Positions 47,366 through 58,360 of a stretch of DNA of 64,000 bases are shown here, piece by piece. How positions within the stretch are numbered: position 1 is the stretch's first letter; the number at the start of each line of letters is the position of its first letter. The notes under the pieces are model-generated. The model saw nothing but the letters and a program-made list of their open reading frames with translations, was not told the origin of the DNA and made no database searches. The translations under genes were made by a program, and so were the position numbers. The stretch comes from Gnetum montanum. Its lineage: Eukaryota > Streptophyta > Gnetopsida > Gnetales > Gnetaceae. The DNA lies in NCBI GenBank assembly GCA_015680685.1, contig MNCI01026966.1, positions 61,185-125,184 of the forward strand, given 5' to 3'.

Positions 47366-49048
47366 TGTACTGATCAAAATCGTCGACGTAAGCATGGAAG
47401 GAAAAAAAACAAACACCAAAAGATCACCAGATAGGTATAGATGACCCTACCTTTGCATGAGGACAAGCTAAAAAAGAAAACGAAGGTAGAGTGCCTTGGA
47501 TGGTCTGCACGTAAATCAACCAAGGACTTCCCTGAACGTAAGCTATGGCTTATGCTGGGGTTATCATAATTGATGATGTACGAAATGTAAATAGTGATGC
47601 ACGAAATGCGAATAGAGTGTATATAGAACTATATTGTAAACAAAGCGTAAACTGAATTTAAAATAGAGTAAACGATATAATGGAAGGAAAAAATGAACTG
47701 TATTGTATTGCTTAGAATGAATGTGCACTGATCAAAGTGTAGCTGCGCATGTGGATGGCAAGTCAAGCGCTAAGCCCCAGGGTGATATGCTTGCAAGTGC
47801 TTGGATGCTAAGAGTCATGTGCACCTGAGCATCCAAAAGTTGCTAGTTAGTCTTTCCTAAGCCATCAACCTTCAAAATTTCCAACCCCGTTTATGTGAAT
47901 GGATGGGGTATTTATAAGGTTTGGCTAGGTTTAGGTGTGGAACTCATAGATGGATCAATGGCTGAGAAATGAGAGGAAAATGGATCATGTGACAGGTATT
48001 AGATGGATAGCTACGTGTATATCTTACACCATGTATTAGCTTATGCAAACTAGCTTACAACCATGGAAGCAGATACAATTTAGAGCATAAGAGCTTGACA
48101 AGCTCATAGATGATGAAAAATTACAATGAAAATGATAATGTACGATAAGAGAGATTGACTCTGGCTCGCTTGAAACTTCTCGGTCCCTGAATTGACTGTT
48201 GTAGGATGTCGATTTGAGTTGTTTTTTGGCTATTTGAGGCATCTCTATTTCACCAGACCTTCCAATGTTAGTTGATTTTTTCTTGGCATGTCCTCAACAT
48301 GTTTTTGGCATGCTTTTGACCGGGCGTGATCAGTACTCACACTGGACTCACGTTGTACTCACACTACCAGTGTGACCTCAGCGTGAGTGAGCTAAAAATG
48401 ACATATTTCACACCAATATTTGACCTTTGAAGCTTGTTTCTTAAGTATAGAAATTTTCTAACTATGGTTAATTAACCTTGAGAGTGATCTACAAGTCAAA
48501 ATTTGATCTTGAATGTACCTTTTTCTAAACCACTTATGGTAGCTCATGCTGGACTCATGCTGCCAGTGTGACCTTAGCGTGAGCTACAAAAACTTGAAAT
48601 TTTGGACCTGAAATCTGGAATTCTAGAGGCTGGGACTTGAAGTTGTCAACACTAAACCATAAGGATGACTTGCACCTTTGAAATCAAATCATTTCAACTC
48701 AGTTTTAAGGCTCTCAGAGTTGGTAACACTGTACTCACACTGCCAGCATGTCCTCAACATGACCACAATGTGAGTGAGAAACTTTGTACAATTTGACCCA
48801 AAATTTGAACTCCCAAATGATGAAACTTGAAGTGGACAACAATGACCCTTGAGGATGTCTTGCACCCTTAGATTGGACTATCTTTAACTTGATTTTGAAG
48901 TCATTGGAGTTGCTCACGCTGCGGGCAAGCTAGCTAGACAAGCTGAGCATGAGTTACATGTCTTAGTTAAATGTTTGCCTCCCGAAAGCTCGAAAGGGTC
49001 TGAGTTGTTCTCACTTCAAAGTATTAGGCTGAAATTAGTGGTTTTTCA
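47366..49048 (-). mobile_element. 5' LTR of element B
   Basis: Co-linear with the left LTR. TATA box at 47907-47919 (CCTTATAAATACC, minus strand). GCGTGAG-type motifs at 48320-48395, 48540-48585 and 48725-48780. The last ~140 bp (48905-49048) differ from the other LTR. Ends TTTTTCA before ATGGT. Confidence 0.9.
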
Positions 49049-49053
49049 ATGGT
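49049..49053 (+). other. Target-site duplication ATGGT, right (element B)
   Basis: Matches 34270-34274. Confidence 0.85.
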
Positions 49054-50716
49054 TCCATAATTGATAGGATTTATAGTTGGTTGATGTCATGTTTCTCTAC
49101 TTTTTATATTGCTATGACTGAAATTTCTATTGCCCACCAACATTCTTTAAAATCCTATACTCTATGTTTTATACCTTTGATCATGTGTATGATCTTAAGT
49201 TATGATCATCCTAAATTTTTTTTTTACTCATTATGATTTTTGATTATGCCTTGAATTTTTTGAAGATGAAAAGGTTATAAGGAGTAAGATTATGAGTGCC
49301 GAGAAAGGTCAACTAGCTTTATAGCAAGCTTGAAGTCAAGAAGAAATTAGTAAGGTATTTTCATGTTTATTTTATTTCCTTGTTTCTTAATTATGTTTTT
49401 ATTTTATGTATTTGACAGTGTAATCTGGGCTATAGAATGAACCAATGCAAAGTGCTGAATCTGCACAGGTTAAAGAAATTCAAGATACTTCAACCTTTGG
49501 TATAGTTCAATCACAAGAACAAGTCATAGTTCCTACTTTTAAGGTATATATTTAAAATTAATTTACTATATTAAATGTCTTATCTATATTTTTATATTTT
49601 CTTTTATTATTATTATTTTTTAATAAATTTATTTTGTAGAGACAACGTACTAGGCAAGGTTTTAGTAGTCCAGTAGTTATAAGATAATCAACCCAACAAC
49701 AAACTCAACAACAATCCCAACCAACTCCTCAATAAGGTTCAAGACGTGATAGGGAAAGCAACTAGAGGTAGATTTAAATTGTTTGAATACTTTCTTCGTT
49801 TTCTTGTATAACATTAATAATAATTTAATTTTTTTAATAATTCTTTTTTATTTTGCAAAGGTCTATGGAGTGAGTATTTATGGATAGAGGTGATGCAGGT
49901 GCTACTTCTGCACAGATTGTTATTCCACCACCACCTAGATCACCATTCATAACTTTTTTTCCTTCAACACCTAGAAGAGGTTCCCTTCCACAAGTAGTAC
50001 CAACAAAAATTTTTGAAACTATTACAATGGTTTCTACTTTCTCTATCTCTGGTTCTTCTTATTCTATAGGAAAGATAGTGGTGGTTGCTAAGGAAGAACT
50101 TGTGCTTCTTCGGCGTATTAATCAACAAATTTTACACAATAAATCCTATTCTATTTGTGAGGATGTCTATCATCTACAAGAGTCACAATCATGCAAGTCA
50201 AGGTAGATTATGATTTACTATAGGCTGGACATCCATCATCTTGGCATCCAATTCTTGTGGAGGCTCCATATGCTGTAAAAAATCTAGAGCAACTCTTAGG
50301 AGAGTTGGAAAGTACAACATGTTATGCTCACCATCTAGATACTCATGCACATTTTTTTGAAATTGATAATGATCAATTTCAAGTAATATATATATTTTTC
50401 TCTCTTTTCTCCTTTTGGTTTGTTGATTTATTCATACCTCATAGTTTAAATTTTGTTTCTATAGAGAAAGAAAAAGGAATGACAAAGAGACATGGATGAT
50501 CAATTCATACAAGTGAAAATGTTGAAGACTCAACTTCAAAGAAAAGAGGAATCAACAGCTGCAGTGAGACGTGCGACTGAATATATTAAACAGCTATGTG
50601 ATGGACTAGTTGGATGTAAACCAGGGCTTAGCAAAGTAGATGCTACTACTAGAGAGAGAGAATTCCAATTGATGATAGTTATAGATCTTCGTAAATCATT
50701 TGGTCATAACAAATAA
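49054..50716 (+). pseudogene. Unrecognised exon-like series in D's leader, antisense to D
   Basis: Plus-strand coding-like blocks are separated by GT-AG-bounded AT-rich gaps. Examples: a block ending at 49544 before gtatat; 49641 to about 49769 (RQRTRQGF..., Gln-rich); about 49862-50203 (IPPPPRSPFITFFPSTPRRG, then VAKEELVLLRRINQQILHNK); about 50222-50381 (AVKNLEQLLGELESTTCYAH); and 50465-50716 (FIQVKMLKTQLQRKEESTAA). The last two are helical, and the last is coiled-coil-like. AATAAA-type signals follow at 50799-50810. A few in-frame stops occur. Neither family nor function is recognised. It could be an accessory antisense gene of D, or an unrelated transposon or host fragment inserted in D. 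Confidence 0.5.
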
Positions 50717-50910
50717 TTATAGTTATCCATTTTCTTTATTTTTCCATTCCACCCCCCCTTTTTTTAATGATGTACTTCCTCTTCATTCCTTTTGATAATA
50801 AAATAAAATAATATTTTGCTACATGTTGTTATTTTTCTTAAATGTACTTGTGTTCTATGATAATAATAAAATAAGGTTTTTCTTTCATTTTGATTCTTGA
50901 ATCATGGTTG
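50717..50910. other. AT-rich sequence next to D's primer site
   Basis: Contains plus-strand AATAAAAT signals that could end the exon-like series at 49054-50716. On D's strand it is the start of the leader. Confidence 0.45.
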
Positions 50911-50922
50911 GCTCTAATACCA
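50911..50922 (-). other. Primer binding site, initiator Met tRNA (D)
   Basis: Minus strand TGGTATTAGAGC, one mismatch from TGGTATCAGAGC, the site complementary to plant initiator Met tRNA. It lies two bases from the LTR end. Confidence 0.88.
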
Positions 50923-50924
50923 AA

Positions 50925-51436
50925 TGTGACATCCTGTTTCTGGATGTCATAAAAATATGAATGCCTAATTTATTATATTCATCATGGATAACATATAGGA
51001 AAAAATATAAAAATTTAAATAATGAATTTATTAGCAAATAAATAATTGATACTAAATAATTAAGCAAGGAAAAAAATGAAAAAAATTTATTAATGGAAAA
51101 GAGTATTGTAATGCCCTTTTGGGTTGTCTTCCTATGCTACTTAAGCCTTAGAGGAAATCCAGCACTGCTACCATGATTAGGCCTATAACTTAGCTAGAAG
51201 GGTGGGCTAGTCCCCTTCCTATCCTACTTCACTTGTCTCCTATTACTCAACTCTCCAGGCTCTGCAACTCCATGCTGGCATGACCTCTAACATTGGCCTT
51301 AAATAATATAGGTCAAACCCTTTCCCAAGGGGTACATAAATAGTCATAACTCCTCATAATGAGGTACCTCTTCATTAGAAGGTTAATTACATTATTTACA
51401 ATTGTTTCCACCATTAACAAGGGATGGAATGTTACA
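50925..51436 (-). mobile_element. 5' LTR of element D
   Basis: TGTGACATCC...GAATGTTACA. A 7-bp stem (GACATCC / GGATGTC, 50928-50934 with 50942-50948) lies at its inner end; in the other LTR it has decayed. Confidence 0.92.
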
Positions 51437-51441
51437 GCCTT
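51437..51441 (+). other. Target-site duplication GCCTT, right (element D)
   Basis: Matches 27182-27186. C's sequence resumes with 'actcactccctaat', matching A near 6735-6750 in reverse complement. Confidence 0.9.
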
Positions 51442-51669
51442 ACTCACTCCCTAATTTTACAAAGATTAGGAAGAATCTACACAAGTGAAGCTCACCTTAA
51501 CCTTCACATGCACCGATAGCCATGTAGCCTTACTTTTCATTTATAGTTTATTATATATGCAATTGTTGTTTTACACTTTATATACATATTCTAATGCATG
51601 TAGCCTAAATTCATTTGCATTTTTATCTACCACATTTCTTTATTTTTACTTACATTTTAAACATCAAAA

Positions 51670-52100
51670 GTGTCTTTTTCATGCATGGTTCACTAAGATG
51701 TTAAATTGGAACTTTGGTCCACTAAGACATTAAACTAGCACTTTGGTCCACTAAAATGTTAAACTAGCACTATGGTCCACTAAGATGTTAAACTAGCACT
51801 TTGGTTTGCTAAGACATTAAACAAGCACTTTGGTCTAGTAAGACGTTAAACTAGGCACTTTGGCCTACTAAGATGTTAAATTGGCACTATGGTCCACTAA
51901 GACATTAAACTAGCACTTTGATCCACTAAGACATTAAACTAGAACTTTCATCTGCTAAGATGTTAAACTGGCACCAATGTCTACCAAGACATTGAACTAG
52001 CACACTCATCGTCTAAAATATTAAACTGACATTATGGCCCACCATGGCCTTAAACTAGCAAAACTATATAATTTGTGCGCAAAATGGCCTAAAACTAGCA
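51670..52100 (+). repeat. ~29-bp tandem array, PR/antisense-gene border (C)
   Basis: About fourteen units, for example 'tttggtccactaagacatta' followed by 'aactagcac'. This is the most regular of the arrays. It lies between the end of protease (beyond D) and the 3' end of the antisense gene. Confidence 0.88.
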
Positions 52101-52396
52101 AACATCCTTTTCATTACTATATCTCTCTTTACTTAACCTATTACCACATCAATTAGTCATTTGATTTTATAACCAAAAACATCAACATAGCCATTTTGAA
52201 GGTTTACAAATTTTACAATATTCACTACTACTATAAATGCATATAGCCAAAATAAAATTAATATTTAAATTTAAAATTAAAATATCCATAACATACATAG
52301 CCATAGCCACAATGTGTAGTAAGAATGTCAAAGAATAATAACCATCTATAACATAGTTTTTGCTAATCATAGCCATCAACATAAAAACAAAAGGAA

Positions 52397-55300
52397 GCAA
52401 AACTGAAGAAGGTTGTTGAGTGGCATCTGGAGGAAGAAGTGGTGGGTCATTCCCACCCTCACCATTGGGGCTACCAATGTCTCTTGAGGCCTAAAATGCA
52501 ATAACATATAGCTAGTTAGTAATCCATAGCCAAAATCATAACTTAAAAGAAGACTAAAACATAAAAGATATCAAACTTGGGAAAATTCTAGCTCCATTAC
52601 TTCTGGGGGTAGATGGGAAAGGCCTTCCTCCAAACAATGGAGGATTTGGTCCTCGATCATGTTAACCTAGTAAACATCCCCAAGATCAAAGATAGAAATA
52701 ATGCCAAACCTATCTATAGGAGCCCAAGTAGGAGGCTCATGAGTAGCAATAGCTATAGAGGTCTCACCTACAACCATGGTGATATGAAGAGTATGGGATT
52801 ACTCCACCTTGAGAGTACTTTCAAAAATTTGATAAGCACTCTCCTCCTAGATCCCCTGAATGAATAGCTCTCTCTTGCACCATTCAACCAACTCCTCCTT
52901 AAGCCCCTTTAGGTAGGCCCCATGATTAGCATTATACTAATGCTTGTGGATCTTTTGTCTTGCCCCACTCTAGGACCCAAGTGTAGTGATCCTTCTAGGC
53001 TGCAACCTTTTGGGATATGAGGTTCATTTGTATACATTATTCTACCATATCCCATAGGATTGCTACTTTTTCATGAACAACATGCCATTAGTGGGCCCAT
53101 GTGATCTCCTTAGTCCATAACTCATCTAAGTTAGCCACTTGGACTTCTAGAAAGGCTTTATGGTCTCAGAGATCTCTAATTGTGTCCTTCTACCTTTGAG
53201 CCTTTTCCCTTAAGGCCACAAATTCCTCCCATAGGGATTTTTTGGACCTCTCTAGCTCCCATGAAGGTTTTGAACACAACATCACTAAATTAGTAGTGAT
53301 CTCATAGAACCTCATGGGTACACTAGACACATGAAAGGGAAACTTATGAAAGAAGTCTATTTCCATGTCTCTGCTAAGGTTCCACTCCACAAAGGGTACT
53401 ACACAAGAACAAAATACAATGATAAAAGAAAATCATAAATATCCATAATGCAAACAAAGTCCACAACTAAAGCACATAAAACAAAATCCTTTCCTATCTT
53501 AAGTGGAACTTGATGTAATTGATCGATGATTTCCTTAGCAACGACTTACTATGATGGCTTAGGCTTACCTACAATGGCTTGCTATGATGGCTTAAGCTTA
53601 AACTTAAGCTTCTTCACAATAGGTTAATCTAATGCTGGGGGTGCCTCCTTCATAGGCCTCTTGAGTTTCTCTCTAGTTTCCCATTTAGCCTCCATGAACT
53701 ATCATATAGCATCTTGGACACTAGCAGGAAAAGAAAGGGGTTCATCATCATCAATACTATCAAGAGACTCATACTTCTTAACATCAAGATTCTTAATGGT
53801 GATGGATAATGTTTCATCCATCCCCTTTGGTGGGTTCTAGGCCTGCACTATTGGATAAATGTGCTTTATCCAAGGCCTAGAAATTTGGCTTGGATTTTGG
53901 AAAACCCATCTTCCATTCCTATACACCATTAGAAACTTTGCAAACCTCTTTACATAACCTACAAAAAATTACAAAGTGCATATGTATTATTGTAGAGGTT
54001 TCAACACAAAGTCTAAGGATCTCCTCTTGAAGCCCAATAGCCAAAGCAATAGCCTAATCAAATCTAATGTCGTCCATCAAGACCTTCTTGAAGGTCCACC
54101 CCTATGCTAGCCTAATCATCTTCTTTTGTGATATCAGTTTGGGAAATGCATGAGACCTAAACAAAGGATATGATTCCTTTGCATCAAGGTTTGTGAAGCT
54201 ATCCATCAAAATTCCAAAGTGGTTCATATTGACACCAAGCCACTCTAGAACTTCCTCATGATGGCCTAATTCCCTCACTATCTTGGTGGGAACATTTTAC
54301 CTATTAGCAGGGACACCAAAAAATTCATGAAAAAAGTTAGCACCTACATCCATATTCACCTTCACACCTTAGATGATGGTGCTAAAATGACCCACGTTCT
54401 CATTGAATGAGTTGATAACATGCAACATCTCTACAATAGGAATGGAAGGGATAAATGCCATGAATACATCGAGCAAACTTACACACTACATGTTTTCTTG
54501 AACATATCCAAGAACCTACCCCTTTAGCCACTCCTACATTGATGTCACATCACCAAACTTCAAGATGAAGATATGCTCATGACGTGAATGTGAAAGTGAT
54601 ATAGTGACATCAGCTAGGGTGGAAGGTCCTACGGAGTAATAACCAAAGGTTAGCATTAATATGAGCAATTTCAACTAGGAAAAGCAATAATACATTTACA
54701 ACTATAAAACATGAGAAATTATATGTTTACCTTTACTTTTCTTCTATGGTGTGGAGGTTCTAGCTACAAGGTTCCGATCTATGCTATTGGTATCTACCCA
54801 CAAGTTTTGCATCATTCCATCATCCTTGCATTTTTGTATACAAGGTTAATCCTGGTGTTGTATTCATCAAAGTTCCCTCTTAACTTTGATACATAGTAGC
54901 TCTAATTTAAGGACTCTTGGTGAATTCATCCAAAGTAGTTTGAGCCACTGCCAAGATTTGATCATTAATGATCAAGCCTTGATCATTTCCCTTATACCTA
55001 TAAGAAGTTATAAAATCAATGAAGTTAGGAAAGGTAATTAAACCAAAATCATAAAAGCATTATAATAACCATGTTTACCCTTGTAGATGGTACACAGTGC
55101 CAGGTGGGTTCTAGAATAATGTGTGGGCTTTGTGCACCATCATCAAAGTATTTTCAGGATTATGCTAACTATACTCTAGTAACGTCCAGATCTCTGAAAG
55201 GTAACATAAACTTATGGCATCTACTGGTCCCCTTGTAGTCTTAAGAAGTAGCCTATTAGTAATATACCTAGTAATTAGGTCATATGCCCAAGGCAACCAG

Positions 55301-57403
55301 GTGTCCGCAATGACCCTAACTACATCTGCGAACAAGTGTGACCACAACATCATACTAAAGTTCCTAAGAATGTAGGCAAATAAGTCCCTTGTCCTAGGCC
55401 AGAACCACAATGAGAGCTTCTAAAGAGGCATGTCTTGTGATGGGGTGTTGGTCTTGGGATGACCAATGTAGCACAAGATACCAACTAGATCTACTATCAT
55501 GAGGATAAGCCTCAAGAAGACCCTACATGAAACAAAAGAAAAACATTATGACCAATTAGAATTTCTTAACAAATTTAGAGAAAACATCTAGTTTAAGGTG
55601 AACTTAGCCTCTGTAAAAAGCTCTAAGGTTTTTATCTAAATTAGCTTAAGAAATTCCACAAAATAAAGGGAGAACTATTACAACCTTTCAAAGCAAAAAC
55701 ATTATGACCTACTAAAGTTACTTAGCAAATTTAGACAAAACATCTAGTCAGAGGTGAAATTAGCCTTTGTAAAAAGCTCTAAGATGTTTATCTAAATTGG
55801 TCTAAGTAATTTCATAAGAAAACATTATCATAACCTTGCATAACCTTACATCATGACCAATCAAAAATTTCTTAACAAATCTAGAGAAAACTTCCTAAGT
55901 CAAAGGTAAAATTAGCCTCTGTAAAAAGCTCTTAGATGTTTATCTAAATTAGCTTAAGGAATTTCATAAAAGCATTATTACCATATCTTATAAACTTCAT
56001 AGCCAAAATTTCATAGCCCAGTCTTAGTCTAAATTATGCATGAATTTAGAAACAGCATCTGGATTATGCATAAATGTTTTAAAAAGCAAGCCTAAGTTTA
56101 GAAAAAAAATATAAATTATGAAAAATATGAATGAATTTCGAAAAATCATTTAAGCTATGCAAAAATTTAGAAAAAGCATGATAAAATTAGAAAAATCCAT
56201 GTTGCCATAGTAAAAGCTTATTTAAAATAAAAAAATATTTTACTCTTCTTGGAAAAGAAAAATTAAATATCAGTTTTGCATATTGACAAAAAAAAAACAT
56301 AAGTTATGCATGTGAGTCACTTCTATGTGGTACAACTATGATTTTTTGCATTGATTCACACAACCATAGCAAAAAATTCATAAAACATTTATTTTAGCTC
56401 TAAGCATAGTGATTGCACCATAATTTTAAAGCTTAACTCAAGCCCTACATAGGAATTCTTAGAAAAAATTTGAAACCTTTGCCGTTTATGTAAGAAAATT
56501 TGTCAATTTGGACAATAATCCGAAAATGGCACAAACATCCTTACTACACATGCCTAATAAAAAATTCATTTTAAGTCCAATTAGAGTGATTCCACCTCTA
56601 TTGGAAACGAAAATCCAAAACCTATGCATCCATGACAATAAAATAGCAAAAAAAAATTCCATTTTCTTATAAAAAATTCACAAATCTACATGAAGTCACA
56701 AAAGTGGCATAAACAACCTAAGTTCACAACATTAGGAAAATGGCCATAACTTCCTTGATTCAAGGTCAAATTAAATGAGATCATAACCATCAGAAAGATT
56801 AAACCAATGGCTACAAACCCATAACCTTTAATTCTACAAATATGTAGGCATTATCCAAGAAAAAAGTAAAACATGTTACTTACATTTTTATGCTAAAACC
56901 TTAAAGCCTAAATTTCATAAAGCCATTGAAATAGTTGAAATAGCCAAAAAAATTAAAAGCCATTAAAATTCACATCAAAATAATGGGGTAGGATTTTTTT
57001 TAAAACTTAATTTTAACAAATCCTAAGGCCTAGATCTAAAAAACATAGCCCCACCCCAATATTTTGAAAAAAAAGCATGAAATAAGAAGTCCTATTTTCA
57101 AAATCAAATCTGCAAAAGCTAAAGCAATTAAACTATAGATCTACATAAAGAAACCAAAATAAGAGATGGGATTTTGCCAAAATTATATCTTAATCACTCC
57201 ACCAAAGTAGATCTGACACATAGGAAGCAAAAAACTAGAAAAACCATAAGAAACAAAGGCAAAAATAGGTAGAATTGCCTACCTTAGAGTAATGGGGCCT
57301 AGATAGAGATAGGCCTATTAACCTATGAAAACTCCTTGGAACACTCATCCATCCTCTAGATCATAGGATTTTTTCTCTTTCCCCCTCGCTACTTGGGTGC
57401 AAT
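52397..57403 (-). pseudogene. Antisense multi-exon gene of element C (broken)
   Basis: Opposite to C's gag-pol. Exon 1 begins at about 57403, with the start codon changed to ATT; codon 5 is TAG as in A. Exon 2 is 55522-55079, after a TAG acceptor and before gtaaac. It includes AYILRNFSMMLWSHLFADVV. Later exons lie at about 54600-54300, and 53400 to 52610 holds a coiled-coil-like part (SSVPMRFYEITTNLVMLCSK near its start). The last exon is about 52490-52397, with the stop codon lost compared with A. Exon order and splice sites parallel A and B. The plus-strand frame at 52613-52867 is its mirror, not a gene. Function unknown. Confidence 0.7.
55530..56030 (-). repeat. Tandem ~130-bp units at the end of intron 1 (C)
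   Basis: Four units with 'aaaaagctctaagg' and 'cattatgacc' on the plus strand, next to the exon 2 acceptor, as in A. The rest of intron 1 (56031-57270) is A-rich on this strand with nothing else recognised. Confidence 0.72.
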
Positions 57404-58360
57404 GATAGGCTCAACGTTAAGGATGATGGAAATTATGAGAAGATAGGAGTTCTACACTAGCTATAGGGTATATGGGAGGCTTCCATGCTGAAAATTAGTT
57501 GTGGCTAGCATAGGAATCTCTACTAGAGCTCTCCTCCAATGCTATGTTTTTGTATAAGGATAATTATGATAAAAAATTGCAAAATTTGACACATAAAATC
57601 CATCTAAATCCTAAATAAAACCCCAGCTGCCAATTTAGTGCACCATAACTACAAGTGCACTAAAGTAAGAAAGGGGGAAAGTCTAGTTCATGTTGGTTTT
57701 AGGTGGGAAACAACTTCACATTTTAAAATTTTAAATCTTTGGATTATGGGCCTCACCGTGTGCCTTCACTTTTGACCAAAAATTGCATCAACACTAAGAT
57801 TTTTACTAATTTTGACACTTAAAACATTATGAAACCCTTATCCCCATGAATCCACATTGGGAATACCATGCCCGGAATGAAAAATTTCTTATCACTTTAC
57901 AAATTCATTATACTTACAAATATTTTTCAATTTTTAGCAGCCCAAACTTCCCTTTTCAATCCTAAGTTTCCAAAAGTGGGTAAAACATGAGCAAGGCTAA
58001 ACACCATGGATTTCCACATTAAGGTACTAGTTCCTAGTGTGGAAGAAAGGGGTTAACACTTACTCTTATCTTCCAACACTCATCTAGCATAAGTTTGACC
58101 TCAAAATGGACTCCACGTGACCTAGAACCCCTCCAAGCATCTCCAACATCCTCATAATCCCACTAAACCTAGTCGAAATTGGTTGAAATCTAGGATTTGG
58201 TGTTTTTCACACTAGGAAAAGCTTCTTACACATTAAGCCTCTCACCCTCAGCATGGATAGATGGGTGAAGCCAAACATAACCTAAATTGATTACCTAATG
58301 ACCATTTCTTGATCCCTAGTGATCCTTAGACCCTGTCAAAATCCTTTGGAGTTTTTGAAA
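57404..58360 (+). other. Spacer between antisense gene and tandem units (C)
   Basis: No gene. It aligns with the left end of A (reverse complement) and includes isolated CTAGTGTGGAA-type motifs. It could contain the antisense gene's promoter, on the minus strand upstream of 57403. Confidence 0.6.

Larger units (their letters stand above)
34275..49048 (-). mobile_element. Element B: Tat-related LTR element with antisense gene but no RT/integrase
   Basis: LTRs of 1643 bp (34275-35917) and 1683 bp (47366-49048) with termini TGAAACACC...CAGTACA on the minus strand, flanked by ATGGT. The minus-strand order is 5' LTR, primer site, leader, gag, protease, array, antisense gene, GCGTGAG-motif spacer, second array, unknown region, polypurine tract, 3' LTR. 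The polypurine tract and first LTR bases are nearly those of F. No RT, RNase H or integrase signature was found in any frame between the LTRs. That makes it a non-autonomous derivative or an element whose pol was deleted. Confidence 0.87.
27187..51436 (-). mobile_element. Element D: chromovirus-type Ty3/gypsy element with nested B
   Basis: LTRs of 504 bp (27187-27690) and 512 bp (50925-51436) start TGTGACAT and end TTACA, flanked by GCCTT. The minus-strand order is LTR, Met-tRNA primer site, long leader, gag, protease, RT, RNase H, integrase, chromodomain, polypurine tract, LTR. Element B lies in the leader (34275-49048). Domain order and the chromodomain after integrase place it among plant chromoviruses. 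Without B it is about 9.5 kb. Confidence 0.92.

Noticed and set aside
51670-52100. CRISPR-like array of ~29-bp units
   Set aside because: Units are contiguous and degenerate without unique spacers, and the DNA is plant.
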